Translations under genes and position numbers: made by a program
Notes under the pieces: model-generated
Database searches by the model: none
What the model was told of the DNA's origin: nothing
Seen by the model: the letters and a program-made list of their open reading frames with translations, nothing else
NCBI RefSeq assembly: GCF_000735435.1
Contig: NZ_JMPP01000054.1
Coordinates: forward strand, 1 to 53,759
Reading direction: 5' to 3'
DNA from: Klebsiella planticola ATCC 33531
Lineage (GTDB): Bacteria; Pseudomonadota; Gammaproteobacteria; Enterobacterales; Enterobacteriaceae
Length of the DNA stretch: 53,759 nt
Part shown: piece after piece, positions 37,221-45,540 of the stretch
How the letters are laid out: every line of letters begins with the position of its first letter
How positions within the stretch are numbered: position 1 is the stretch's first letter

Positions 37221-38639
37221 TCAGGCGTTTTTCAACATCCACTCAATTTCGGTTTCTGTGATAAGACGCTCAAACTGCAGTAATTCGTCATGTTTACAGG
37301 CGTGGTAAACGTGGCAGAAACGTTCCCCCAGGCGCTCACGCAGGCTATCGTTTTGCATAAACTCCCACAGCGCATCGCTTTGACGGATCGGGAACGGCAG
37401 CCCTTCCTGCTCCAGACCGTTGCCTTCCACCTCTTCCTGCAACGGCAGCGTATTGTCCAGACCGTGCAAGATGCCGGCAAAGATCGCCGCCATCACCAGA
37501 TACGGGTTGGCGTCGGCCCCCGCCACGCGATACTCCACCCGGTGATTCTGGCGATCGCCGCAGGGGATCCGCAGCGCCACCGTCCGGTTGTTATGCCCCC
37601 AGGAGGCCTGCGTCGGCACATACATACCCGGCTGGAAGCGGCGGTATGAGTTGACGTTTGGCGCCAGCAGCGCCATCGACGCCGGCATCAGGTCAATCAT
37701 CCCGGCGAGCGCGCGTTTCAGCAGCGCAGAATCTTCGCCACTGGCATCCGCGAGAACGTTTTCGCCCTTGTTGTTTTGCATGCTGATATGGATGTGCATC
37801 CCGCTACCGGCATGCTCTTCATAAGGCTTGGCCATAAAAGTGGCATGCATCTTATGCTTCTCTGCCATCAAACGCACGAGGCGTTTTAACGCCAGCGCAT
37901 CGTCGCAGGCATCCAGCACGTTATCGGTGTGATGAAGGTTGATTTCGAACTGACCCGGCGACGCTTCCGCCACCGCGCCATCGGCCGGAATCAGCTGCAG
38001 CTGGGCCAGCTCATCAATGTCGTTGAGCACGTCGGCGAAGTGGTTGAGGTTATCCACGGAGTAGACCTGGCTTTGGGTGTTGCGATCGCCGGTACCCGGC
38101 GCGCAAGGCGGCTGGAGATAGCCTTCCGCATCGCGTTTACGATCGAGTAAATAGAACTCCAGCTCTACCGCTACCACGGGGAACAACCCACGCTGGCGCA
38201 GCTGCTGCCAGAGTCGATTGAGAACGTTCCGCGGCTCAACGTCAAAGGGAGCGCCATCTTCATCAACCATGGTCAGCTGCAGCTGCGCGATAGACTCCGG
38301 GTCGGCGGCAGAAGGGGTTAAGGTGCCCGGTACCGGTACGCAGGTACAGTCCGGTTCCCCCATCTCCTGGCCCAGACCGGCCTCTTCCACCACATTTCCC
38401 AGAATATCCATGGCAAAAACGGAGGCCGGGAAGTAGCACCCTTTTTCCAGTTTGCTCAGGCTGGAGACCGGGATGCGCTTACCGCGGAAACAGCCGTTCA
38501 GATCGGTCAGCAGCACATCGACGTACTGCGTATTCGGATACTGCTCAAGGTAGCGCTTCACTTCCCAGGTGAATGCGCTGCCCCGTCTCTCTTCTGACTG
38601 CTGAACAAAATTCTCAACTTCTACAATATTGGTTTCCAT
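37221..38639 (-). CDS. puuA: PuuA, glutamate-putrescine ligase
   Basis: Gamma-glutamylputrescine synthetase, first step of putrescine use: joins glutamate to putrescine at the cost of ATP. Glutamine-synthetase fold, 472 residues as in E. coli. Visible parts are the beta-grasp start (METNIVEVENFVQQSEERRGSAF), the metal/substrate strands VVAVELEFYLLDRK, SPGQFEINLHHTDN, the His-bearing GSGMHIHISMQN and RIPCGDRQNHRVEYRVAGADANPYL. The start at 38639 follows the E. coli form. Divergent from puuD with PuuR sites between. Confidence 0.97.
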   Translation of the reverse strand: METNIVEVENFVQQSEERRGSAFTWEVKRYLEQYPNTQYVDVLLTDLNGCFRGKRIPVSSLSKLEKGCYFPASVFAMDILGNVVEEAGLGQEMGEPDCTCVPVPGTLTPSAADPESIAQLQLTMVDEDGAPFDVEPRNVLNRLWQQLRQRGLFPVVAVELEFYLLDRKRDAEGYLQPPCAPGTGDRNTQSQVYSVDNLNHFADVLNDIDELAQLQLIPADGAVAEASPGQFEINLHHTDNVLDACDDALALKRLVRLMAEKHKMHATFMAKPYEEHAGSGMHIHISMQNNKGENVLADASGEDSALLKRALAGMIDLMPASMALLAPNVNSYRRFQPGMYVPTQASWGHNNRTVALRIPCGDRQNHRVEYRVAGADANPYLVMAAIFAGILHGLDNTLPLQEEVEGNGLEQEGLPFPIRQSDALWEFMQNDSLRERLGERFCHVYHACKHDELLQFERLITETEIEWMLKNA

Positions 38640-38695
38640 CATTCACCGCCGTTGTGTTGGTTTCGGAGCCGGGCTTTCTTGCCGTTAAATATAAT

Positions 38696-38710
38696 GTCCA
38701 CCATTCGAAT
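38696..38710. promoter_or_regulatory. PuuR box, puuA side
   Basis: TAAATATAATGTCCA resembles the PuuR consensus AAAATATAATGAACA with three changes. It lies about 60 bp upstream of puuA and would block that promoter. Confidence 0.65.
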
Positions 38711-38852
38711 GTGTATGCAAACAAAATGTTTGTCAAATGTTAAATTAAGTTTGCAAACGGCAATTCTCACTGCTAGATTGAGAAAATATTGAACGATATG
38801 GCCATTTAAAGCGCTAAACGGTCATAATTTAGTCCACTTTGTGAGGGCGATC

Positions 38853-39617
38853 ATGGAAAATATAATGTACAAGCCAGTTATTGGTGTCGTGATGTGCAGG
38901 AACAGGCTGAAGGGTCACCAGACCCAGACCCTGCAAGAAAAATACCTGAATGCAATAATTAACGCCGGTGGATTGCCGATTGCCCTGCCGCATGCGCTGG
39001 CCGAACCGGAACTGCTTGCCGCGTTGTTACCGCAACTGGACGGCATTTACCTGCCGGGCAGCCCCAGCAATGTGCAGCCGCACCTTTATGGTGAAAACGG
39101 CGATGAGCCTGACGCCGATCCCGGGCGTGATCTTCTGAGCATGGCACTGATAAACGCCGCACTCGAAAGGCGCATCCCCATTTTCGCCATCTGCCGTGGG
39201 TTACAGGAACTGGTTGTCGCCACCGGTGGGACTCTGTATCGTCGTCTTTTCGAGCAGCCGGAGCTCCTCGAACATCGCGAAGATGCGGAACTGCCGGTAG
39301 AGCAGCAATATGCGCCGTCTCACGAAGTACAGGTTCAGCAAGGAGGATTACTTTCACAGTTAATACCGGGCTGCAACACGTTTTGGGTAAACTCGCTACA
39401 TGGGCAGGGAGCAAAGACATTAAGCTCGCGTCTGCGCGTCGAAGCCCGTTCTTCCGATGGGCTGGCAGAAGCGGTCAGCGTCAATGACCACCCCTTCGCG
39501 CTGGGGGTACAGTGGCATCCGGAATGGAACAGTAGTGAATACGCCCTGTCGCGTTTGTTGTTTGAAGGTTTTATCACCGCCTGTCAGAACCGCATGGCTG
39601 AAAAGCCGCGGCTCTGA
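38853..39617 (+). CDS. puuD: PuuD, gamma-glutamyl-GABA hydrolase
   Basis: Class I glutamine-amidotransferase-like hydrolase of 254 residues, releasing GABA and glutamate from gamma-glutamyl-GABA. Catalytic Cys lies in FAICRGLQELV (about residue 114) and the His in GVQWHPEWNSSEY near the C-terminus. The start at 38853 (MENIMYKPVIG) follows E. coli, and its first codons form a PuuR box. It opens the puuDRCB unit. Confidence 0.96.
   Translation: MENIMYKPVIGVVMCRNRLKGHQTQTLQEKYLNAIINAGGLPIALPHALAEPELLAALLPQLDGIYLPGSPSNVQPHLYGENGDEPDADPGRDLLSMALINAALERRIPIFAICRGLQELVVATGGTLYRRLFEQPELLEHREDAELPVEQQYAPSHEVQVQQGGLLSQLIPGCNTFWVNSLHGQGAKTLSSRLRVEARSSDGLAEAVSVNDHPFALGVQWHPEWNSSEYALSRLLFEGFITACQNRMAEKPRL
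38857..38871. promoter_or_regulatory. PuuR box inside the puuD start region
   Basis: AAAATATAATGTACA differs from the PuuR consensus AAAATATAATGAACA at one base. It begins at the second codon of puuD and overlaps residues 2-6, so the operator and the coding sequence are the same bases. A third weaker copy (AAAATATTGAACGA) is at 38783-38796. Confidence 0.75.
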
Positions 39618-39642
39618 CCATTACAGTTAAGGAAATGCAAAT

Positions 39643-40200
39643 ATGAGCGATGACGGACTGGCGCCAGGAAAACGTCTGTCAGCGATCCGCCAACAGCTGG
39701 GTCTCTCACAACGTCGTGCCGCCGAACTGTCTGGGTTAACACATAGTGCCATCAGTACCATAGAACAGGACAAAGTCAGTCCTGCCATCAGTACGCTGCA
39801 AAAGCTGCTGAAAGTTTATGGGCTGTCGCTCTCGGAATTCTTTTCTGAACCAGAAAAACCTGATGAACCGCAGGTGGTTATTAATCAGGATGACCTTATC
39901 GAAATCGGCAGTCAGGGGGTTTCGATGAAGCTGGTGCATAACGGAAATCCGAACCGTACGCTGGCGATGATTTTTGAAACTTACCAGCCTGGAACCACAA
40001 CCGGGGAGAGGATCAAACATCAAGGTGAGGAAATTGGCACCATACTGGAAGGTGAAGTCGTACTGGTCATCAATGGTCAGTCGTATCATCTGGTTGCTGG
40101 GCAAAGCTATGCCATAAATACCGGCATACCGCACAGTTTCAGCAATACTTCGGCCGGCATTTGCCGAATTATCAGTGCCCATACCCCCACCACATTCTGA
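39643..40200 (+). CDS. puuR: PuuR, repressor of putrescine use
   Basis: Repressor of 185 residues with an N-terminal XRE helix-turn-helix (RLSAIRQQLGLSQRRAAELSGLTHSAISTIEQ, about 10-40) and a C-terminal cupin domain (EEIGTILEGEVVLVINGQSYHLVAGQSYAI) that senses putrescine. It represses puuAP and puuDRCB through the boxes between puuA and puuD. 25 bp separate it from puuD. Confidence 0.96.
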   Translation: MSDDGLAPGKRLSAIRQQLGLSQRRAAELSGLTHSAISTIEQDKVSPAISTLQKLLKVYGLSLSEFFSEPEKPDEPQVVINQDDLIEIGSQGVSMKLVHNGNPNRTLAMIFETYQPGTTTGERIKHQGEEIGTILEGEVVLVINGQSYHLVAGQSYAINTGIPHSFSNTSAGICRIISAHTPTTF

Positions 40201-40438
40201 TTTTTTAGCCTGAGCAGGTTTCAGGCTTTCTTCTGGCCTGCTCCGTCGGATGCCCTGTTTCCGGCGGAGCGAAGAACACGCAAATAATACGCAGCGTAGT
40301 GCGGAATCTTATTTCCTGCTGGCCGCAATAATACGCGCAAATAAAACGCGCTAAAGACGGTATCTGACTCCGGGGACGCCCTGCGCCCTGTGCTGTCTGA
40401 AATGCCCACTATTCGATTATGTGATTAAGGAGTCTTAT
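40201..40438. other. puuR-puuC gap with hairpin and AT-rich direct repeats
   Basis: A hairpin AGCCTGA...TCAGGCT at 40207-40227 follows puuR and could weakly terminate or protect the upstream mRNA. Then ACGCAAATAATACGCAGCG (40278-40296) is followed by a related stretch with two more ACGCG/GCAAATAA copies at 40325-40351. The repeats do not match the PuuR box. Purpose unknown; a separate puuC promoter is possible. Confidence 0.5.
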
Positions 40439-41926
40439 ATGGATTTCAAACATCTGGCCTGGTGGCAGGATAAAGCGAAAAGCATGGAGATTGAAACGCG
40501 GTTATTTATTAATGGCGAATACTGCTCTGCTGTCGATAATACCACGTTTGAAACCATCGACCCTGCCGCCCAGCACACGCTGGCGCACGTCGCCCGCGGT
40601 AAAAAGGCCGACGTCGACCTCGCCGTTCAGGCCGCGCGCCGCGTCTTTGAATGCGGCGACTGGTCACAGGCATCACCCGCGAAGCGTAAAGCGGTGCTCA
40701 ATAAGCTGGCGGACCTGATGGAAAGCCACCGTGAAGAGCTGGCGCTGCTGGAGACCCTCGATACCGGAAAGCCGATCCGCCACAGCCTGCGCGACGATAT
40801 CCCCGGCGCTGCCAGGGCCATCCGCTGGTATGCGGAAGCCATCGACAAAGTGTATGGCGAAGTCGCGCCGACCGGCGTCAATGAGCTGGCGATGATCGTC
40901 CGCGAACCGGTAGGCGTGATTGCCGCCGTGGTCCCGTGGAATTTCCCGCTGCTGCTGGCCTGCTGGAAACTCGGTCCGGCGCTGGCTACCGGCAATAGCA
41001 TCGTGCTTAAACCGTCTGAGAAATCACCGCTCACCGCCCTGCGTCTTGCAGGCCTGGCGAAAGAAGCCGGGCTGCCGGACGGTGTGCTGAACGTGATCAG
41101 CGGTTTTGGCCATGAAGCGGGCCAGGCCCTGGCGCTGCACCCGGACGTCGAGGTCATCACCTTTACCGGCTCCACCCGCACCGGCAAACAGCTGTTAAAA
41201 GATGCCGGCGACAGCAATATGAAGCGCGTCTGGCTGGAAGCCGGCGGTAAAAGCGCCAATATCGTCTTTGCCGACTGCCCGGATCTGCAAAAAGCGGTCA
41301 ACGCCACCGCCGGCGGCATCTTCTACAACCAGGGCCAGGTGTGCATCGCCGGGACCCGCCTGCTGGTTGAAGACAGCATTGCCGATGAGTTCCTCAGCCA
41401 TCTGCAGGAGCAGGCTCGCCTCTGGCAGCCGGGCAACCCGCTCGACCCCAACACCACCATGGGCATGTTGATTGATAACACCCATGCCGACAGCGTCCAC
41501 AGCTTTATCCGCGTGGGTGAGAGTCACAGCACCTTACTGATCGATGGGCGGAAAAATCCGTGGCCGGCCGCCGTCGGCCCGACCATTTTTGTCGATGTCG
41601 ATCCGGCCTCCCCTCTGAGCCGGGAAGAGATTTTCGGCCCGGTACTGGTGGTTACCCGCTTCACCTGCGAAGAAGAGGCGTTACGGCTTGCCAACGACAG
41701 CCATTACGGCCTGGGCGCCGCGGTCTGGACGCGCGATCTTTCCCGCGCCCACCGCATGAGCCGGCGCCTGAAAGCGGGCTCCGTTTTTGTGAACAACTAT
41801 AACGATGGTGATATGACCGTCCCGTTTGGCGGCTATAAGCAAAGCGGAAACGGACGCGATAAGTCTCTGCACGCGCTGGAAAAATTCACCGAACTGAAAA
41901 CGATTTGGATGACTCTGGAGTCTTAA
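40439..41926 (+). CDS. puuC: PuuC, gamma-glutamyl-gamma-aminobutyraldehyde dehydrogenase
   Basis: NAD(P)-dependent aldehyde dehydrogenase of 495 residues. It turns gamma-glutamyl-gamma-aminobutyraldehyde into gamma-glutamyl-GABA. Motifs are PWNFPLLLACWKLGPALATGN, the glutamate in WLEAGGKSANIVF and the nucleophilic Cys in NQGQVCIAGTRLL. An AAGGAG site lies ahead of the ATG at 40439. The stop is 2 bp before puuB. Confidence 0.96.
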   Translation: MDFKHLAWWQDKAKSMEIETRLFINGEYCSAVDNTTFETIDPAAQHTLAHVARGKKADVDLAVQAARRVFECGDWSQASPAKRKAVLNKLADLMESHREELALLETLDTGKPIRHSLRDDIPGAARAIRWYAEAIDKVYGEVAPTGVNELAMIVREPVGVIAAVVPWNFPLLLACWKLGPALATGNSIVLKPSEKSPLTALRLAGLAKEAGLPDGVLNVISGFGHEAGQALALHPDVEVITFTGSTRTGKQLLKDAGDSNMKRVWLEAGGKSANIVFADCPDLQKAVNATAGGIFYNQGQVCIAGTRLLVEDSIADEFLSHLQEQARLWQPGNPLDPNTTMGMLIDNTHADSVHSFIRVGESHSTLLIDGRKNPWPAAVGPTIFVDVDPASPLSREEIFGPVLVVTRFTCEEEALRLANDSHYGLGAAVWTRDLSRAHRMSRRLKAGSVFVNNYNDGDMTVPFGGYKQSGNGRDKSLHALEKFTELKTIWMTLES

Positions 41927-41928
41927 TT

Positions 41929-43209
41929 ATGACCGAACATACCACCAGTTATTACGCCGCCAGCGCCAACAAATACGCACCGTTTCCGACGCTGAGCGAA
42001 TCCATCAGCTGCGATGTCTGCGTGGTCGGCGGCGGCTACACCGGCCTCTCTTCCGCCTTACATCTTGCCGAAATGGGCTACGACGTGGTGCTGCTGGAAA
42101 GCGCCCGGATCGGCTTTGGCGCCAGCGGGCGCAACGGCGGCCAGCTGGTAAACTCCTACAGCCGCGATATCGACGTGATTGAAAAAACCTACGGACCGGA
42201 CGCGGCAAGAATGCTCGGCAGCATGATGTTTGAAGGTGGCGAGATCATCCGCGAACGTATCCAGCGCTATCAGATTCAGTGCGACTATCGTCCCGGCGGC
42301 CTGTTTGTGGCGATGAACCACAAACAGCTGGAAACCCTGGAAGAACAGAAAGCGAACTGGGAGCGCTACGGTAATAACCAGCTGGAGCTGCTGGACGCCA
42401 ATGCCATCCGCCGCGAGGTCAACAGCGATCGTTACACCGGCGCCCTGCTCGATCATAGCGGTGGTCATATTCATCCTCTGAATCTGGCCATCGGCGAAGC
42501 GGATGCCATTCGTCTGAACGGCGGACGGATTTATGAACAATCGCCGGTCACCCGTATCCAGCACACCAGCCCGGCAGTGGTGAGCACCGCCAAAGGCCAG
42601 GTGACCGCCCGCTACGTGATCGTCGCCGGGAACGCCTACCTTGGCGACAAAGTGGAGCCGGAGCTGGCCAAACGCAGTATGCCGTGCGGTACCCAGGTGG
42701 TCACCACCGAGCCGCTGTCCGAGGAGGTCGCCCGCTCGCTGATCCCGAAAAATTACTGCGTGGAGGACTGCAACTATCTGCTGGACTACTACCGCCTGAC
42801 CGGCGATAACCGTCTGCTGTACGGCGGTGGCGTGGTCTACGGCGCCCGCGATCCGGACGATGTTGAACGCCTGATCATGCCGAAGCTGCTGAAGACTTTC
42901 CCGCAGCTGAAAGGGGTGAAAATCGATTATCGCTGGACCGGCAACTTCCTGCTGACGCTTTCGAGGATGCCGCAGTTCGGTCGCCTGGACAACAACATCT
43001 ATTACATGCAGGGCTACAGCGGCCACGGCGTCACCTGTACCCACCTCGCCGGTCGGCTGATTTCCGAGCTGCTGCGCGGGGATGCCGAGCGCTTCGACGC
43101 CTTTGCCAACCTGCCGCACTACCCGTTCCCGGGCGGACGAAGCCTGCGTATTCCGTTTACCGCAATGGGCGCGGCGTACTACAGCCTGCGCGACCGCCTC
43201 GGGGTGTAA
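41929..43209 (+). CDS. puuB: PuuB, gamma-glutamylputrescine oxidase
   Basis: FAD-dependent DAO-family oxidase of 426 residues that oxidises gamma-glutamylputrescine to the aldehyde used by PuuC. The N-terminal dinucleotide-binding motif is CVVGGGYTGLSSALHLAEMGYDVVLLES; further family parts are GFGASGRNGGQLV and the C-terminal MQGYSGHGVTCTHLAGRLI. The start at 41929 lies 2 bp past puuC, so the pair is coupled. It is the last puu gene here: the E. coli puuE that follows puuB is missing. Confidence 0.96.
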   Translation: MTEHTTSYYAASANKYAPFPTLSESISCDVCVVGGGYTGLSSALHLAEMGYDVVLLESARIGFGASGRNGGQLVNSYSRDIDVIEKTYGPDAARMLGSMMFEGGEIIRERIQRYQIQCDYRPGGLFVAMNHKQLETLEEQKANWERYGNNQLELLDANAIRREVNSDRYTGALLDHSGGHIHPLNLAIGEADAIRLNGGRIYEQSPVTRIQHTSPAVVSTAKGQVTARYVIVAGNAYLGDKVEPELAKRSMPCGTQVVTTEPLSEEVARSLIPKNYCVEDCNYLLDYYRLTGDNRLLYGGGVVYGARDPDDVERLIMPKLLKTFPQLKGVKIDYRWTGNFLLTLSRMPQFGRLDNNIYYMQGYSGHGVTCTHLAGRLISELLRGDAERFDAFANLPHYPFPGGRSLRIPFTAMGAAYYSLRDRLGV

Positions 43210-43344
43210 GCCGGTACGCCGCCTGGGGTCGATAACTGCCGCCGGGTTCGTTGATCCCGCGCCCGGCGCGCCTGCGACGGCGCCAGGGCACCGTTTACTG
43301 GCGTCGGCTGTTTGACCGCACGCCCTGCGGCGTATCGTCGCCCG

Positions 43345-43374
43345 CACGCCCGGCAGCACCCGCCGCCGGGCGTG
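43345..43374. terminator. hairpin between puuB and dmlR
   Basis: CACGCCCGGC and GCCGGGCGTG form a strong 10-bp stem with a 10-nt loop between convergent puuB and dmlR. T residues follow on the plus strand but are interrupted. Confidence 0.6.
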
Positions 43375-43389
43375 TTCTCGTCTTACGCA

Positions 43390-44319
43390 TCAGGTTTCGC
43401 GGCTCACGATGCATTGCTGTGGATAGTGCTGCTGAAAGTAGTGGCGTAAAAACTCTACCGTGGCCCGGATTTTCGCCGAGGTCGCCAGCCGCGACACATA
43501 CACCGCCCAGATATTGGCCGGTTGAGAGTATTCCGGCAGCAGATGCACCAGGTGGCCGCTGGCGATGTTGTCACGGACATCCCACCACGAGCGTAGCGAG
43601 ATCCCCTGCCCGTCCAGACACCACTGATGCACGATCTCCCCGTGGTTAGAGGAGAGCGGGCCGGTCACCTTAATGGCCTGCTCCCCCTCTTTTCCGTGAA
43701 GCTGCCAGACACCAAACGGCCGATCGCGCTCTTTAATCACCAGACAGGGCAAGGTCGCCAGATCGCTAAGCTGCCTGGGCTGCGGATAGCGGGCCAGAAA
43801 CGCCGGCGAAGCGCAGAGAATCCGCTGATTGGTCGCCAGTTTACGGGCAATCAGATTGGGGGCGATATCGTCACCCACGCGAATATCGAGATCGACGCCT
43901 TCGTTCACCAAATCTACCAGCCGGTCTGCAACATCAAACCGCAGCTCCAGCTGCGGATACTGACGAGCCAGCGCCGACAGCGCCGGTGCCACCACCCGGC
44001 GCCCAAAGCCAAAGCTGCTGATAATCCGCAGCGTCCCCTGCGGCACCTGACGCACATCGGACAGCTCATCCATCATCTGGTCGACGTCCTGCAAAATGCG
44101 CTGCGCCCATTCGTAGATGCGCTCGCCCTCTTCGGTAATCGTGACCCGCCGGGTGGTGCGGTGCAGCAGCAGCACATTCAGCGTCTGCTCAAGCAACGCA
44201 ATGCGCTTGCTGACAAACGCGGGCGAAACGCCCAGCTCTTCGGCGGCTGAGGCAAAACCGGCGCGGCGGGCAACCAGCATAAACACGCGTAAATCATTTA
44301 GCAGCGGCAGATTATTCAT
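43390..44319 (-). CDS. dmlR: DmlR, LysR-type activator for D-malate use
   Basis: LysR-family regulator of 309 residues with an N-terminal winged helix (LNDLRVFMLVARRAGFASAAEELGVSPAFVSKRIALLE) and a C-terminal effector domain. It closely matches the E. coli DmlR sequence and is divergent from dmlA, as in E. coli. It probably activates dmlA in the presence of D- or L-malate. The start at 44319 (MNNLPLLNDL) follows E. coli; an upstream ATG at 44340 adds seven residues. Confidence 0.93.
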   Translation of the reverse strand: MNNLPLLNDLRVFMLVARRAGFASAAEELGVSPAFVSKRIALLEQTLNVLLLHRTTRRVTITEEGERIYEWAQRILQDVDQMMDELSDVRQVPQGTLRIISSFGFGRRVVAPALSALARQYPQLELRFDVADRLVDLVNEGVDLDIRVGDDIAPNLIARKLATNQRILCASPAFLARYPQPRQLSDLATLPCLVIKERDRPFGVWQLHGKEGEQAIKVTGPLSSNHGEIVHQWCLDGQGISLRSWWDVRDNIASGHLVHLLPEYSQPANIWAVYVSRLATSAKIRATVEFLRHYFQQHYPQQCIVSRET

Positions 44320-44422
44320 GAACTGTGTTTTATGTTTCACCAGTTAGCGTGATTAATTATGAACCAGTCAATTATAGGATAGAAAGGAAGTCAATTTTCA
44401 TCGCTGATAAGTGAGAACCGGT

Positions 44423-45508
44423 ATGAAGAAAACCTGTCGTATTGCCGCCATCCCAGGGGACGGTATTGGTAAAGAAGTTCTGCCTGAAGGTATTCGCGTA
44501 TTACACGCCGCGGCGGAACTCTGGGATTTGTCATTAAGCTTTGAACAGATTGAATGGGCCAGCTGCGACTATTACGCCCGCCACGGCAAAATGATGCCGG
44601 ACGACTGGCATGAGCAGCTGAAGACCTTTGATGCTATCTATTTTGGCGCCGTCGGCTGGCCAGAAACCGTCGCGGATCACGTCTCACTGTGGGGCTCGCT
44701 GCTCAAGTTTCGCCGCGAGTTCGATCAGTACGTCAACCTGCGCCCGGTGCGCCTGTTTCCCGGCGTTCCCTGCCCGCTGGCGGGTAAAAAAGCCGGCGAT
44801 ATTGATTTCTACGTGGTGCGGGAGAATACCGAAGGGGAATACTCCTCGCTCGGTGGACGCGTGAACCCCGGGACCGAACATGAGATGGTGATTCAGGAGT
44901 CGGTATTCACCCGCCGCGGCGTAGACCGGATCCTGCGCTACGCCTTTGAGCTGGCGCAAAGCCGCCCGCGTAAGACCCTGACCTCCGCCACCAAATCCAA
45001 CGGGCTGGCCATCAGTATGCCCTTCTGGGATGAGCGCGTAGAAGCCATGGCCCGGGAGTACCCTGACATCCGCTGGGATAAACAACATATCGATATCCTG
45101 TGCGCCCGCTTCGTCCTCCAGCCGGAACGCTTCGACGTGGTCGTCGGCTCAAATCTGTTCGGCGATATCCTCTCCGATCTTGGCCCGGCCTGTACCGGCA
45201 CTATCGGCATCGCCCCGTCGGCGAACCTGAATCCGCAGCGTACCTTCCCGTCGCTGTTCGAGCCGGTGCACGGCTCGGCGCCGGATATTTATGGCCAAAA
45301 CATCGCCAACCCAATAGCCACTATCTGGGCCGGCGCCATGATGCTGGATTTCCTCGGCGCCGGCGACGCGCGCTATCAGGCGGCGCATGACGGTATTTTA
45401 CTGGCCATTGAGCAGGTTATCGCCAGCGGGCCGAAAACGCCGGATATGAAGGGGAATGCCTCGACCCGGCAGGTCAGCGACGCCATTTGCCAGGCGATTT
45501 TACGCTAA
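44423..45508 (+). CDS. dmlA: DmlA, D-malate dehydrogenase (decarboxylating)
   Basis: NAD-dependent beta-decarboxylating dehydrogenase of 361 residues, turning D-malate into pyruvate and CO2; related to tartrate and isopropylmalate dehydrogenases. It has the N-terminal IAAIPGDGIGKEVLPEG, the substrate Arg region KFRREFDQYVNLRPVRLFPG, VVRENTEGEYSS, the conserved Lys/Asp set RWDKQHIDILCARF and SNLFGDILSDL (metal-binding Asp), and the NAD site VHGSAPDIYGQNIANP. The start is taken at 44423 (MKKTCRIAAIP); an upstream ATG at 44411 is possible. Confidence 0.95.
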   Translation: MKKTCRIAAIPGDGIGKEVLPEGIRVLHAAAELWDLSLSFEQIEWASCDYYARHGKMMPDDWHEQLKTFDAIYFGAVGWPETVADHVSLWGSLLKFRREFDQYVNLRPVRLFPGVPCPLAGKKAGDIDFYVVRENTEGEYSSLGGRVNPGTEHEMVIQESVFTRRGVDRILRYAFELAQSRPRKTLTSATKSNGLAISMPFWDERVEAMAREYPDIRWDKQHIDILCARFVLQPERFDVVVGSNLFGDILSDLGPACTGTIGIAPSANLNPQRTFPSLFEPVHGSAPDIYGQNIANPIATIWAGAMMLDFLGAGDARYQAAHDGILLAIEQVIASGPKTPDMKGNASTRQVSDAICQAILR

Positions 45509-45540
45509 CCCGCCTCCCCGGCGCCGTGCCGCCGGAGGAA

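Noticed and set aside
36844-37242. short minus-strand frames between puuA and puuP
   Set aside because: They have no conserved features and fall in what is a leader or spacer region.
42058-43359. 433-residue minus-strand frame
   Set aside because: Shadow frame of puuB; high GC third positions explain its length.
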